Of a stretch of DNA of 64,000 nucleotides, positions 31,678 to 42,502 are shown piece after piece. Within the stretch, counting starts at the first letter, position 1. Each line of letters opens with the position of its first letter. The translations under genes and the position numbers were made by a program. The stretch covers positions 62,001 through 126,000 of the forward strand of contig MU008199.1 of NCBI GenBank assembly GCA_010909165.1, given 5' to 3'. The DNA is from Anthoceros angustus. Lineage: Eukaryota > Streptophyta > Anthocerotopsida > Anthocerotales > Anthocerotaceae. The notes under the pieces are model-generated. The model saw only the letters and a program-made list of their open reading frames with translations. It had not been told where the DNA came from and made no database searches.

Positions 31678-33954
31678 TCACTTGTTTTTCTTCTTCTTCT
31701 TTTTGTCCTTCTTGTCTGGCTCGTCGGGGTCCGGAATCAAAGCTTGCTCCAAGGAATGCTCAAAATATAAAGTCCGGGTCTCCCAATACGACTTGTTGGT
31801 GACAATGGTGGTATCCACACTCCCTTCCACTCGCCACCCTACTACTGTACCCTCCAGAGACTTGGGAAACCGCCACTTGAGCCCCTCCGAGTACTCCTCC
31901 TCAGCGAACAAAATGCCTCCGTCACTGCCGAAGGGAAGTCCAAGTAGAGGGTTCGAGGGCGGCCTTCTCCCAAACTGGAATATAGATGTCTTCTTCGAAG
32001 CTATCAAAGGGTTGATTCTGTCGAAAGGCTTTCCTTCCCAGCTCGTCAGACTCCAGTTGAAGCTGCCCCCGTTCTCTCCTTCCTCCAGTTGTTCGAAAAC
32101 CCATGGCTTGGCGCTTGTTGCCATCTGAGAACTAACCGCCGCAGATACCCCTAGGTTACCTTGCACCTGCCAGAAAACAGACACTGTATTCAGGACTCGA
32201 ATCTCGATGGTGTAACGGCATCCAGTGTATTGTGCAGGGTATTCAGAAATCGTACCGCGCTTCCCACACCCAAGCCAACACCAAGGCCAATCCCTTCCCC
32301 CATGTTAATCTTGAAAGCTGCGTTTGCCGAGGACCTGTTCACGCTGAAGAGTGCCTCGGCATTCAGGGGAGTCACAGCCACCGACAGATGTGATGGAAAA
32401 TGTCCCATGAAGGCTACATCCCACGACGCATTGGCCACCCGGCACAGAAGGTTGGAGATGTTGATTGTAACCTCCACGAAGTTGGGCGTGGCCCTCACAG
32501 ATGCCGAGACCTGCAGCTCCAGTTCCACCCTTTGCCGGGACAGCAGCTTGACGACATCGGACGGCTTCTTGACTTCCTGTCCTGATCGGCTTGTCTGTGA
32601 GCAGAAAGGAATCCCCACCCCGAAAGCGGGTCAGAACGGAGAGGAAGAAATGAGCCCATGCAGTGACCTCCTCAATGCGGAGTTGAATCGAGAAGTCATC
32701 ACCTGGGAGCCCTTTCGCCTCATACAAGCAATCGGAGCGCCAACGTCAAGGGTCCACAACCCTTGCCCCCACACATCCAAGACAGACTTCCTGTGGATGG
32801 ACCACAACATGCGCAGCACCGCTGTGCTCTCCGTGTCGTTGCCTTCCGCTTCCACCTTGATCTGCCCGACACCAAGAGGTGAGAAGGCCAGTCTCTCGAC
32901 CACAAATGCAGCATCCAACATCCATCCACCACCCACAGCCTAATGCCCTCCTCACCATAATGTCACACATGGACTTGTTGATGTAGTCACGGAGTCCCTT
33001 GAGCAGCTCCGCCATGGCCCCGACCTCCTCATCCGCGGGCTCACCCACAGTCCCCGCAGCCCAGTTGCGGGCCAGCGGCAGGATATGGTCCACCACATAC
33101 TCATCGAACTCGATCAGAAGCTCCTGCATCACCGCCAGCCTCGGCACCTTGTTCGCCTTGGCAATCTTAGCCCCTGCCAACCACAAACAAACCCAACAAC
33201 CCAACAACCCACCACCATCACCCACAACCTCTTCCGCCACCCAGCCTGGAATCCAACAACAACCCATCTCGAATCACCCCGTACCGGCCACAATGACAGC
33301 CACCCAATTGAAGAAGATGTTGAAGGTGGACCCGATGGCGTCCCGCACGAGCTTCGTCTTGGGCCCCGTCGCCCCGCTGTCCTCCACGCAGCAGTGCTCG
33401 TCCAGGAGCTCCAGCAGCAGGCCGGAGTCCCGCCGCCCGATCTCCGCCACCACCTCGCGCACCAGCTGGTCCAGCCCGGGCTCCCCCATCCCCTTGGGCG
33501 TCTGCTCCCGCAGCACCACGGGCAGCGTCGACTCCCGCAGCTCCCCCTCCATCGCCACCCCCAGCAGCATCAGCCGGATGTAGTAAAACCGCAGCCTGGA
33601 CCTCACCGCCGTCTGCAAGTGCGACAGATTCCCCTTCGTGGCCGCGTACACGAACAGCTCCATAAACTGGCTCCCGGTGCCCTCGCCGCCCACCTTCCCC
33701 TTAATCCCCTCCTGCATCCAGGCCGGGATCATCATCCCCCCGGCATCCCCCGCCGACATCTCCGACGACACATCGTCCTCCACCGAGTCCACGATGCTCT
33801 TGAACCGCAAATCGGACCCGAGGCGCTGGAAGCCCGGCATTTCGAACAGCTTCGTGTCCGCCGCAGTGCTGGGCGCGATCCCCGTCTTCCGCGCCGCCGC
33901 CAGCTTCGCCACGCCCGTCCCCCGGTTCTGCTGGAAGTTCGCCAGCGACCCCAT
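31678..33954 (-). CDS. Unrecognised family, member A (five exons, 624 residues)
   Basis: I do not recognise this family. Five exons in consistent phase: 33954-33285, 33173-32956, 32861-32703, 32594-32256 and 32166-31678. The N-terminal third is helical and charged (RSRLRFYYIRLMLLG). A hydrophobic segment, AIGSTFNIFFNWVAVIVAG, sits at about residues 205-223. Exon 2 is helical and charged, and exon 3 has VWGQGLWTLDVGAP. Exon 4 is probably beta-rich, with GHFPSHLSVAVTP and a Gly-rich run GEGIGLGVGLGVG. Exon 5 carries WEGKPFDR, FQFGRRPPSN, WRFPKSLEG, VDTTIVTNKSYWETR and LIPDPDEPD before a lysine tail (KKDKKKKKKNK). No signal peptide is seen. The start is the first ATG; upstream in-frame codons contain only GTG. 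Two relatives lie within 11 kb. Confidence 0.85.
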
Positions 33955-33966
33955 CCTGCCCCTCCT

Positions 33967-34028
33967 CACGTGCCTTCCCTCCCTCACGTGACCTCCCGTC
34001 CCTCACGTGACCTCCCTTCCCTCACGTG
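33967..34028 (-). promoter_or_regulatory. Array of four G-boxes upstream of family gene A
   Basis: The palindrome CACGTG occurs at 33967, 33985, 34004 and 34023, spaced 18, 19 and 19 bp, each embedded in 'ccctcacgtgacctccc'-like repeats. The array begins 13 bp before the gene A start codon. G-boxes bind plant bZIP and bHLH factors (light, abscisic acid, clock). Regulation through this array is an inference. Confidence 0.6.
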
Positions 34029-34981
34029 ACCTCCTCCTCGCCCACCAAACCCCGCCGCAGCGCAAGGCCGGCTCCCGCAACCCGGATGGCAGCCTGCTGT
34101 GGATCCTGCGAGCCAGCAGCAGCTCGCGGCTCATGGACGTGACGGCCGGGGCGCGGGCCGCGTCGTGAAGCCGAGGATCCTGGGTTGCGTGCAATCTCCG
34201 CAGGACGTGAGAAGTGCGGGGAAAAAATATCACTCTCGCTTTCAGGTTATCTTACGTGGAGACCATTGTACTGTACCGCACTCCATCCCCGGATCCGTGC
34301 ATCCCCGGGTACGCCTGTGGATCCCCCAGGTACGCCCGTGCTGTACGATCCAATCCGAGCATCCCGCCAATCAATCACACCCAGGTACATGTGAATGTAT
34401 GGCTTGGAGCCCTCTAGACCGGGGTCTTCTCCATTACCCGCTATAGATGGACTTCCCAACCAAAGTCTCCACCATACATGCCATGCATCCACAAGTTGCA
34501 AGTTGCAAGTTGTAAGTTGTAAGTTGTGAATTGAAACGCGTTCACCGTTGACTCACGACTCGTTTCACGACCCAAATTCTTTTTTCGGCGCGTGAAAAAT
34601 GCAGTCGTTTTTGCACCGTTATCGTTATTTCTGACTCTGACTCCCTGTCGAAACGCGGACACTTTTGGCGGGACTTCTTTCGCGGGAGCTTCTTTCAGGA
34701 TATAGTCTAGGGTAGATAGGTGGGTAGAAGGTACCTGCTAGGCCCGCGTCTTGGCTGTTGTTACATTATCGTCAGGTGTGAGGTTTGGGAGAAACGGGAG
34801 GCGAGCGATCAAACCGTCGGGGATTAGGGCATTGAATTTCCGTGTGGGTGGATAACGGCCCGGGTTTTGGTGATGGGCCAGGGAGGGCAAAAAATGCGGG
34901 CGAAGCGGCCGATCACGGCGGCGGGAGACTTGTGAGAGGTGGATACACGGATAGCGGCACACACGATACATAACGGGGTGG
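34029..34981. other. Divergent intergenic region, gene A and RRM gene
   Basis: Shared upstream region of gene A (minus) and the RRM gene (plus). Contains a 7-bp repeat (caagttg/taagttg, six units) at 34492-34533 and two 'atcccc.ggtacgcc' words near 34305-34340. No gene seen. Confidence 0.6.
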
Positions 34982-37298
34982 ATGACGATGGATGACAACA
35001 GCTCTGTCTACGTGGGAGGGTTGTCGTTCGACAGCACCGAAGAGATGCTGCGCAATGTGTTCGAGGCCTATGGCGACATTATGGCTGTGAAGGTGGGCGT
35101 CGCTTCGTGGCTTTTTGCCCCAAAGATTGAAGGAGCTGCTCTCGAAAAGTTGATGGTGGTTGATTTTTGGACAGATTATTTATGACAAGGAGTCGGGGCA
35201 TTCCAGAGGTTTTGGTTTTGTTACCTTCACCAATCCTAGGGCAGCTGGGGAAGCCATCCATGCCATGGACGGCGGGGTGAGTAGAGCTTATTCAAATTGC
35301 TGGCAAGGAGTTGCTCCCACCGGTTGGGAATACCAGTCTCAAGTAGGTAGAGGAAGTTTCTTTATGCAGCTTGCTGTTGCGGCATTAAGTTTGTGGTTGG
35401 TTTCCTTCTTGTAGTTGATTGCTGGAAGAACTATTCGTGTTAACGAGGTCAAAAAGATTACTTCTCGGACTATAGCATCAAAACGTGAAGGTGCTCCTAA
35501 CAGGGATTCCGGATTTCAAAGAGAAAGGGACAGGGAAAATTCAGACAAAGATCGAGACCGGGGCAGGTACCTACTGATCGATGATCTGCTGATTCCTAAG
35601 CCCTTGAAAAGTATTGAACTTGTTTCTTGAATACTTTATTGCATAGTGTTTTGCAGCAATGGTTATCGAGGTATGCGTGTTTTATCTCCTACAAGTCAAA
35701 AACATCCCGGCATGCGGCTTACTCGTGGTCGACAGGCACATAGATCACCCAAACGAGGTACAATACATGAAGCATGAGTATGGGTAAACTTGTCTTAACC
35801 TTTGCTTTTCTTGATGCCAATTTCTTCATTGGCATGTCAATGTAGGCCGTAGTGCATCAAATTATTCATCTCCGTCAAGGAAACGATCTCGTAGTCCGTA
35901 TTCTGCATCACCGCTTGGCAGTCAGGATCGGTATGCTCTCTTTGTTATATTTTTGCATTTATCGGTAGGAAGGTATCATATGGACAAGACCGTGTTCTAC
36001 TTACAAATTGAATCAAACAATAGAGAGTTTATCCTCAAACTACACTATGAGACTAATTTGAGAACCGGGTAGATAAGGGTCATCATATTTCAAGAAAACT
36101 TAATCCATTTCGTTTTATGCAGGAAAGATTATCATATTATGAAACTTGTTTAACAAATTTCCCACCTTTTTCATGAGAAAGTAAATGAACTACATCATCC
36201 ATTAAAATTTTCTTCTTGACCTCTGCGCCACATGACAAACAAAGGGTTCTACAACATCACGTGCATTGTTAGAGAAGGATGAGTTTTATGTTAAGGTCTA
36301 TGTTCTTTTGTGGTGATTATCAGTTTACAAAAAACGGAGAATGTAACATCTGCTACAATAAGTGCATTTCCAAAACGAACTTCAAAACAAAGAGAAATGG
36401 CATTGGAAAAGGTATGGATAAACTTGGATTTGACTCAATGTGCAAATAATCTAAGATGCGTCCGAATATTCTACTAATACTTCAATAAAGTTCTTGCTCA
36501 TCATAACTCTCCATAGTACAGATTAAAGAAGACTTGGATAATGTGATACAATCTCGTCAAGAACTAGAAAGAAAGGTAAGATACACAACACTTCCAATAT
36601 TTTGTGATTATATATGTATTAAATAAATATATTTGCAGGAGTATTAATCTTTATAATTATTTTCTCGTCAGGTAGCAAAACTTGAATGTTCTTGCGAAAG
36701 TAAAGATCAAAATATACAACAATTACAAACTAAATCAAAGGTTGAAGATATAACCTCTCAATATATGGTTTCATGTTTTAAAAACTTTGTTCAAGACTTA
36801 CTTATGAATATGCTTTTATATACGAATAGAAACTTGAAGGAAGAGTTGTGGAAGTACGTAGTGCAATTTCTCACAGGAAAATTCAAATGAGAAAGGTCAG
36901 CTTGATCTCTCACAACTGCTGCAAAAACTTTTTCAATTGATCTTCTAAACATTTATTCTTTAATTTGATTATATTTAAAATGGTACTCACATGTATTTTT
37001 TGGGTATATAGCTTCGAAATGGTATTCAGAAAATGCGAGACTTTGGCGACCAATTGAAATCATGTGAAAAGGAATTCAAGGCAATTTTTTGTTCTACTTT
37101 GACTCTATTAGTTATGTTGAAATTAACATAAATATAGAATTATCCTCACACATTCCTCTGCTTTTATATTTATGATAGGTCATGACAACAATATTTGGTA
37201 CGGAGTTAGAAGGTGAAGAGGCTGGAGAGGTTGTTCACCGCGAGAAACAAGAGGTTGCTGAGATCAAAGAAGAACAACAAGATAAAGAAAAACTGTAA
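34982..37298 (+). CDS. RNA-binding protein: RRM, Arg/Ser-rich region and coiled coil
   Basis: Eleven exons in consistent phase: 34982-35092, 35175-35276, 35415-35566, 35657-35757, 35846-35930, 36324-36411, 36522-36575, 36672-36740, 36830-36895, 37012-37080 and 37179-37298, about 338 residues. Residues 1-85 form one RRM, with RNP2 as VYVGGL and RNP1 as RGFGFVTF. A charged Arg/Asp/Ser region follows (RERDRENSDKDRDRGR, then SPSRKRSRSPYSASP), typical of splicing-associated proteins. The C-terminal 140 residues (IKEDLDNVIQSRQELERK; RNGIQKMRDFGDQLK) are predicted coiled coil, ending in an acidic tail. A role in nuclear RNA processing is inferred. The donors after exons 8 and 10 (gttgaa, gcaatt) are weak. 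Introns become AT-rich in the 3' half. Exact orthologue not named. Confidence 0.82.
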
Positions 37299-39425
37299 AT
37301 TTTCTTTATGAAAATTTACAGTTATTTTGAAGACATAAGTTCTTCAAAAGAAGCAAGGATGCAGAACGGGCTAATGACATTTTTATTGTTTGTCTTTAGA
37401 TATTTTGCAAAAGGTTTACTACCATGCCTTGCAATATTATGTAAAATAAATGATAATTGGCAATAAAATTAACCCCTAGCTTACGTGGAGAATATAGGTA
37501 AAAACAAATTTCATGTCCATCTTAAGTATTAGCCTCCTCATGTTCATGTTGGCACTTTATCAGTTAAGCCCTACCACAGATTTGAAAGTAATGTCAAGAA
37601 GGCTAAGAAAAATAATAAAGCTCTAGTGTCTTCAAAAAGATGGCCACATGACATGCGACAGTGAATTCAAAGGAAGACTAATTTTACCCAATGTGATATA
37701 TTTGCATTACAAATAATCTCTGAAGTTTATTGTGGTTGCATGGACATGCGATGAAGGATTAAATTTAGACTAGAGCTATAATATAAGCCTAGATATTTTC
37801 TTCTCAAACAAAAAGTTTATCATCCTCTTTATCCAATTTGAACGCACTTGCATGGCTCTCTTAGGAATAGCAGCAACTGTAGGAAATGCATCCTTAACTA
37901 GTTTAGTAATATGTAGGTCATATAATCTCCCTCGCTATGATGTTGTAGGCGCTATAGCTGACTTTAGACATAAAGCTTAATTGCTTTTCCTTTAATGTGA
38001 CCTTTGGAGTCTCGCTTTGATGTTTCTCTTCAATGTCAACCCTAAACCCTTAAATGTAAAATATTATTCACCAGTTCACCTTAAGCATCAATTCATTTGC
38101 TGCACAAAGATTTACAGCAGCTACGGTTGACACACAGAGCAGCTGCCGTAGAGATTTGTAGCAGCTATTGCTGATCTGCAATGAGCGTTCAAGTAATCAA
38201 GGCCTACACTCATCACCAATCACACACATAACCCAACCGATTCCGCAGGTTTGGAGGTTGTGTGAGCTTTCTGTCTTGTAGAATTAATTTTTTTCCAAGA
38301 ATTTAATGAATTATTCAATCCGTCAATATATTATATTTTTATTGGTATTTATATCCATTCCGGGTTGGAGGGAGTCTTGAGTAGGGAAGAGGCTGAACTA
38401 CGAAATTGATTATCTTCTTATCATTGTGTCAATCTTATCCAAATTATTCATTTTGATCTTTTTTATATTTAAATATTATTTTAATAAAAAAGGAGTAAAA
38501 GCCTATGGATGGAAACATTGGAAAGATGTGGGGACTCGGAAGACATTGTATCAGGTGGGTTGGCGAGAGACTTGAGGTGGCATCATGAGTGCCTGCACAC
38601 CGTGCGGCTGCTTGTGAATCGTGAATGTTTGTTGCATCTATCAAACTGAATTATGGGGATGATGTGGGGTGGGCATGTACGGGTTGTGGGTTGTGGGGTT
38701 GGGTCAGGGTCCACCTTCTCCAAAGTCTTGGAAGTCTTGCAGATGAGCCTTGCGAATCTTGCCAGGCTTGTGGAGGCAACGTGTGAGGTGAATCTTGTTG
38801 AATATTTGATCCCGGGTAGGATTCAGAATCTGATGAATCTGGCGCAAGCGAGCCGAGCAGGTTGCACGTTGCAGGTTGCCCACCAATGGAGGTTTCCTCG
38901 TGTTTCCTCTTCGTCTTCCTCTTCTTCCTCCTCCTCTTCCCCCTTCCCCGTTCCACGTGCCTGCCTGGACAGCATCTCATCCACAACGGCCCAACAATCG
39001 CATGCAGTAAGAATGTGGTTTCTGTGTACATCTGTATGTACATACATACATGCATGCATCCGGTCTTATCTCTTGTTACATCTACAGTGTGTACGCACCC
39101 AGGTTGAACCGAACCCACAAGCCTGCAGCGGGAAAGCACTGTCCCCAGATGGCCCTGTTGGGCCCACGTTGGTACCGCGGGCCGGTGAGAGCAAGAGGCT
39201 AGTCCGTCGACGGCGCGAACAGGGGACGGCGCCGCTGGCACCGGACCCAACAGGGGTGCAAGGCAGGTCTGGAGACGGGTGGATCTCGGTTCCGGTCAGA
39301 GCTGTGTTGGGCGAGGCAAGCGAGGGGACGCTTGACTCGGTTGGACTCGCGGGTTGGCGGGTTGGAGAAGCTCGCGGGGAGCTCGCTGGCTGCCCATTAA
39401 AGGGCGCCTCCTGCGGGCTTTGGAG
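37299..39425. other. AT-rich spacer, then promoter of family gene B
   Basis: 37299-38640 is AT-rich without a gene. Near 38120 an imperfect hairpin joins 'cagctacgg' to 'ccgtag'. From 38650 GC rises. A pyrimidine tract (cctcttcgtcttcctcttct) at about 38905-38945 is followed by a G-box, CACGTG, at 38954. The long frames on both strands at 38650-39560 look compositional. Confidence 0.5.
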
Positions 39426-41747
39426 ATGGACGAGGAAATGGACAGATTGCAGCTGCACCAGACCCCGGAGAGCCTCATCGAGCCGGCCAAGAGCATCGGC
39501 TCCAGCAGACGATATGCTGATATTTTCGTCAAGGCGGTCCTGGCCGGGAACGTGCTGAAGCTCGTCAGCGCACTGCATGTGAAGCTGCGATTTTACTACA
39601 TCCGGATGATCGTGCTCGGCCAGGCTATGGACGGCGAGTTGCAGGACACGGCGCTGTCGCAGACGTTGAAGGAGAGCTGCGGAGGAGATCGAAGGTACGG
39701 GATGGTTTTTTTGTGACGTGGGTTTTGTTGGGCAGTGTGGGTTTGCTGGGCAGTGGTGTGGGTTTGCTGGGCAGTGGTGTGGGTTTGCTGGGCAGTAGTG
39801 TGGGTTTGCTGGGCAGCAGTGTGGGTTTTCTTGGCAGCAGTGTAGGTTTGCTGGGCAGTATTGTGGGTTTTCTGGGCAGTAGTGTAGGTTTGCTGGGCAG
39901 CAGCTAGCCTTTCTGGGCAGCAGTGTGGTGTAATGTGGGTTTGCTGGGCAGTGTGGTTTTGTTGGTGTCGATGCTGAGACGAAGGTTTGGCTGTCTGCAG
40001 AGCCGGGCACGAGTTGGAGGAGTACGTTCGGTCTACGATCCACGGGATCGGGCAGATCGACATCGGCAGGCATGTGATAGGGATTTTAGACAATCTGCCT
40101 TATTCGGAGGACTCGGACTCTGGGACGGATGCCGCGTCGGAGAACAGGATATCGCAGGAGGCCATCGGAGCTGCTTTTAATGTCTTCTTTTTGTGGCTGG
40201 CGATTCTTGTTGCCGGCACGGAGAAGCAGCCGGAGCCGGTGGATCCTAAGAAGGTGAAGAAGGGGTCGAAGAAGAGTGCCGATCTTGATGTGTTTCATGC
40301 GGGTGCGGAGCAGCACTCTGCTCCTGCGGCTCGGGTGAAGGAGCTGCTGGCCAAGAGGCTGGAGTATGATAATTATCTGGTGGATCAGGTGTTGCCTGTG
40401 GCCAGGAAGTCCACCGCGGAGAATGTGAGTTTGGCAGACTTGTTAAGTAAAATGAGGGACTATATGAACTACTCCTTGAGCAGTATCCTGATCAGATTTA
40501 TCGAGAATGGGCAGAGTGGCATATCCGGGGACGAGGTGAAGGATGAGATATTGGGTATGCTGTGGCAGGTGCAGTACAAATGTGATGTCAGGGTTTGGGC
40601 CAGGGGGCTTTGGCTGCTGGAGTTGACGACACCGACTCCTCTCATGCCTGTCATCGCTGCGTCCAAGAGATATGCTGGCAAGGACGAGAGCAGTAAGGGA
40701 GGTGGGAGCAGCAGCCACGGGAGTAGCAGCCAAGGGGCGTTCTCAGGGCCTGTGCTCAAGTCCGTCTTCCACCAGTTGGTGAAAGGGCAGAGGCTTAACC
40801 TCAAGTTCCAGCTCATGGTTTCTGTTGCTCCCACGAAGCAGCATTTGCAGGTGAATATCGGGGTGGAGAATGTGCGATGCAAGGTGGAAAACTGCAAGTG
40901 GGACACGGAATTCACCGGTCACTTCCCCTCCCATCTCTACCTGGCTCTCACACCGTTGCCTGCTGCCCCTGGTCTGAGGACCTCCAAAATCTTGGTGTCG
41001 ACCACCAAGAGTTCTGCAGGTAACACGGCCTACTCTTACAAGTATGGAGAGAGCCTGGGGGTTGGGGTAGGAGGTGGTGTGGAGAGTAACCTGGCGGCGA
41101 GCATGCAGATGTCAATCCAGGCAGGCCTAAATGCTAAGGTCACGGCTAAGAGTAAGCCTTGGGAGTTCGAGCATGTCAGAGTTGGTGAGAGTGGTGCGGC
41201 TCTCAAGTTCTCTCTGCAGCATTGGGAAGGCAAGCCTTTTGACCGGCTCTTGGGCCCTCCTCAGGCGCAAAAGTCTTCCATCTTCAAGTTCGGCAGGAGG
41301 CAGGTGTCCAACTACTTGGTCAATGTGCCTCTGAGTAGTGACGGGGGCATCATCTTCTCTGAGGCTGATTACCCTGAGACTATCAAGTGGAACTTCCCCA
41401 AGGATATGGAGGGTAAACTTATTGTATGGAAGCTGGAAGGTAGAGTGGACACGACCTTCATGACCAGGGAAGGTTTTTTTGAGACTCGAGTCATCAATTT
41501 CAAGCAAAAGCTAGAGTGGATTCTTCTGCCAGACCCTGATGAGAAGAAGGATAAGGAAGGGAAGGAGGGTAAGGAAGGGAAGGAGGGCAAGGAGGGGAAG
41601 GATGGCAAGGAAGGGAAGGAAGGGAAGGAGGGGAAGGAAGGGAAGGAGGGGAAGGAAGGGAAGGAGGGGAAGGAAGGGAAGGAGGGGAAGGAGGCCAAGG
41701 AAGGGAAAGAAGGCAAGGAAGGAAAAGAAGGCAAGGAAGGAAAATAA
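39426..41747 (+). CDS. Unrecognised family, member B (two exons, 671 residues)
   Basis: Same family as members A and C but with a different structure: exon 1 is 39426-39694 and exon 2 is 40001-41747, joined in phase 2. Exon 2 covers in one piece what A and C spread over their last part of exon 1 plus exons 2-5. Matching landmarks are KLRFYYIRMIVLGQAMDGEL, the hydrophobic segment AIGAAFNVFFLWLAILVAG, VWARGLWLLELTTP, GHFPSHLYLALTP, the Gly-rich GESLGVGVGGGVE, WEGKPFDR, FKFGRRQVSN, WNFPKDMEG, VDTTFMTREGFFETR and LLPDPDEKKD. The C-terminus is 21 triplets of KEG (one KDG, one KEA) instead of the lysine run of A and C. The family is unknown to me. A hydrophobic segment plus a Gly-rich strand would fit peripheral or inserted membrane contact, but this is only inference. 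Confidence 0.85.
39725..39905. repeat. 21-bp minisatellite within the intron of family gene B
   Basis: Eight to nine copies of a 21-bp unit 'gtgtgggtttgctgggcagt' plus one base. They fill most of the 306-bp intron. Because 21 is a multiple of three the frame stays open, reading LLGSSVG units. Many units end in 'ggcag', resembling an acceptor site. Confidence 0.9.
41556..41744 (+). repeat. 9-bp coding repeat, KEG triplets
   Basis: Twenty-one 9-bp units (aaggaaggg, aaggagggg and variants) encode the Lys-Glu-Gly tail of family gene B. The stop codon follows directly. Purine-rich slippage is the likely origin. Confidence 0.95.
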
Positions 41748-42502
41748 GGGGAATGAGGGTGGAAGGATGGGGATTTCAGTGTAACAGGTTATCCCACTTT
41801 TCTGCAGACAGGCCTGTGTTGATTTTCCTTGGAAACGTTGGAGGTTGTCTGCCCCTAGCTCGCTTCAGGATTCCAGGATGTCAGGATGTGAGGAGATAAA
41901 GTAGGTGGTTGAAGATACCTTGTGGTCCTTGTACAATTCATATTTGAGTTGCTACCCGGTTCTCTTTCGACCTCTGTATGATTATAGTTTCGGACTAAGA
42001 AACAAAGCAGTGTGGCTGCTGGTTTTCAGCGTCACAGATATGATCATGATACAGTCCCAATTTTCCTGAATTCTTAAGAGGTAGGTCACAACAGAGCAAA
42101 GAAGCAGGACGCTGTTAAAGGCAGTAGAATTGCCTGGGACAATTTCCAACCTCAGGGTTGAAGCTTTCAGAAATAAAGCGCGGGAATGCGCTACAACATG
42201 TACCATGCAGGTCAAAGTACCTTTCCAGCATGTGACTGTGTCCTTTATGGGGAAAAGTCGTATCATTGTGCACTGTCTGGCATAGTACACAGGTGCTTTC
42301 CTAGACGCAGGAGGAATATGGAAGAGGGTGACAGAACGGTCTCTCAACAATTGTGTGCCCAAGGAATATTGCTCCACGTATCTTTGCTGAACATCCTTAT
42401 ATCTCGAGTGGACTTCGTTACCAGAATGCATCACCCCTTCTTGCAGCATTTTGCTGTCCCTGAAGAAGAGATGCTAATCCCTCTGCAGAGGTGTCTGAGT
42501 TC
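41748..42502. other. Convergent 3' flank, family genes B and C
   Basis: Genes B (plus) and C (minus) end tail to tail 755 bp apart. No gene, and no inverted copy of either gene, is seen in the spacer. Confidence 0.6.

Noticed and set aside
33085-34029. 314-codon plus-strand frame over gene A
   Set aside because: Pro/His/Arg-rich shadow of the GC-rich first exon of family gene A.
38100-38180. Possible microRNA hairpin (cagctacgg / ccgtag)
   Set aside because: The stem is short and interrupted; it does not reach the roughly 20-bp pairing a miRNA precursor needs.
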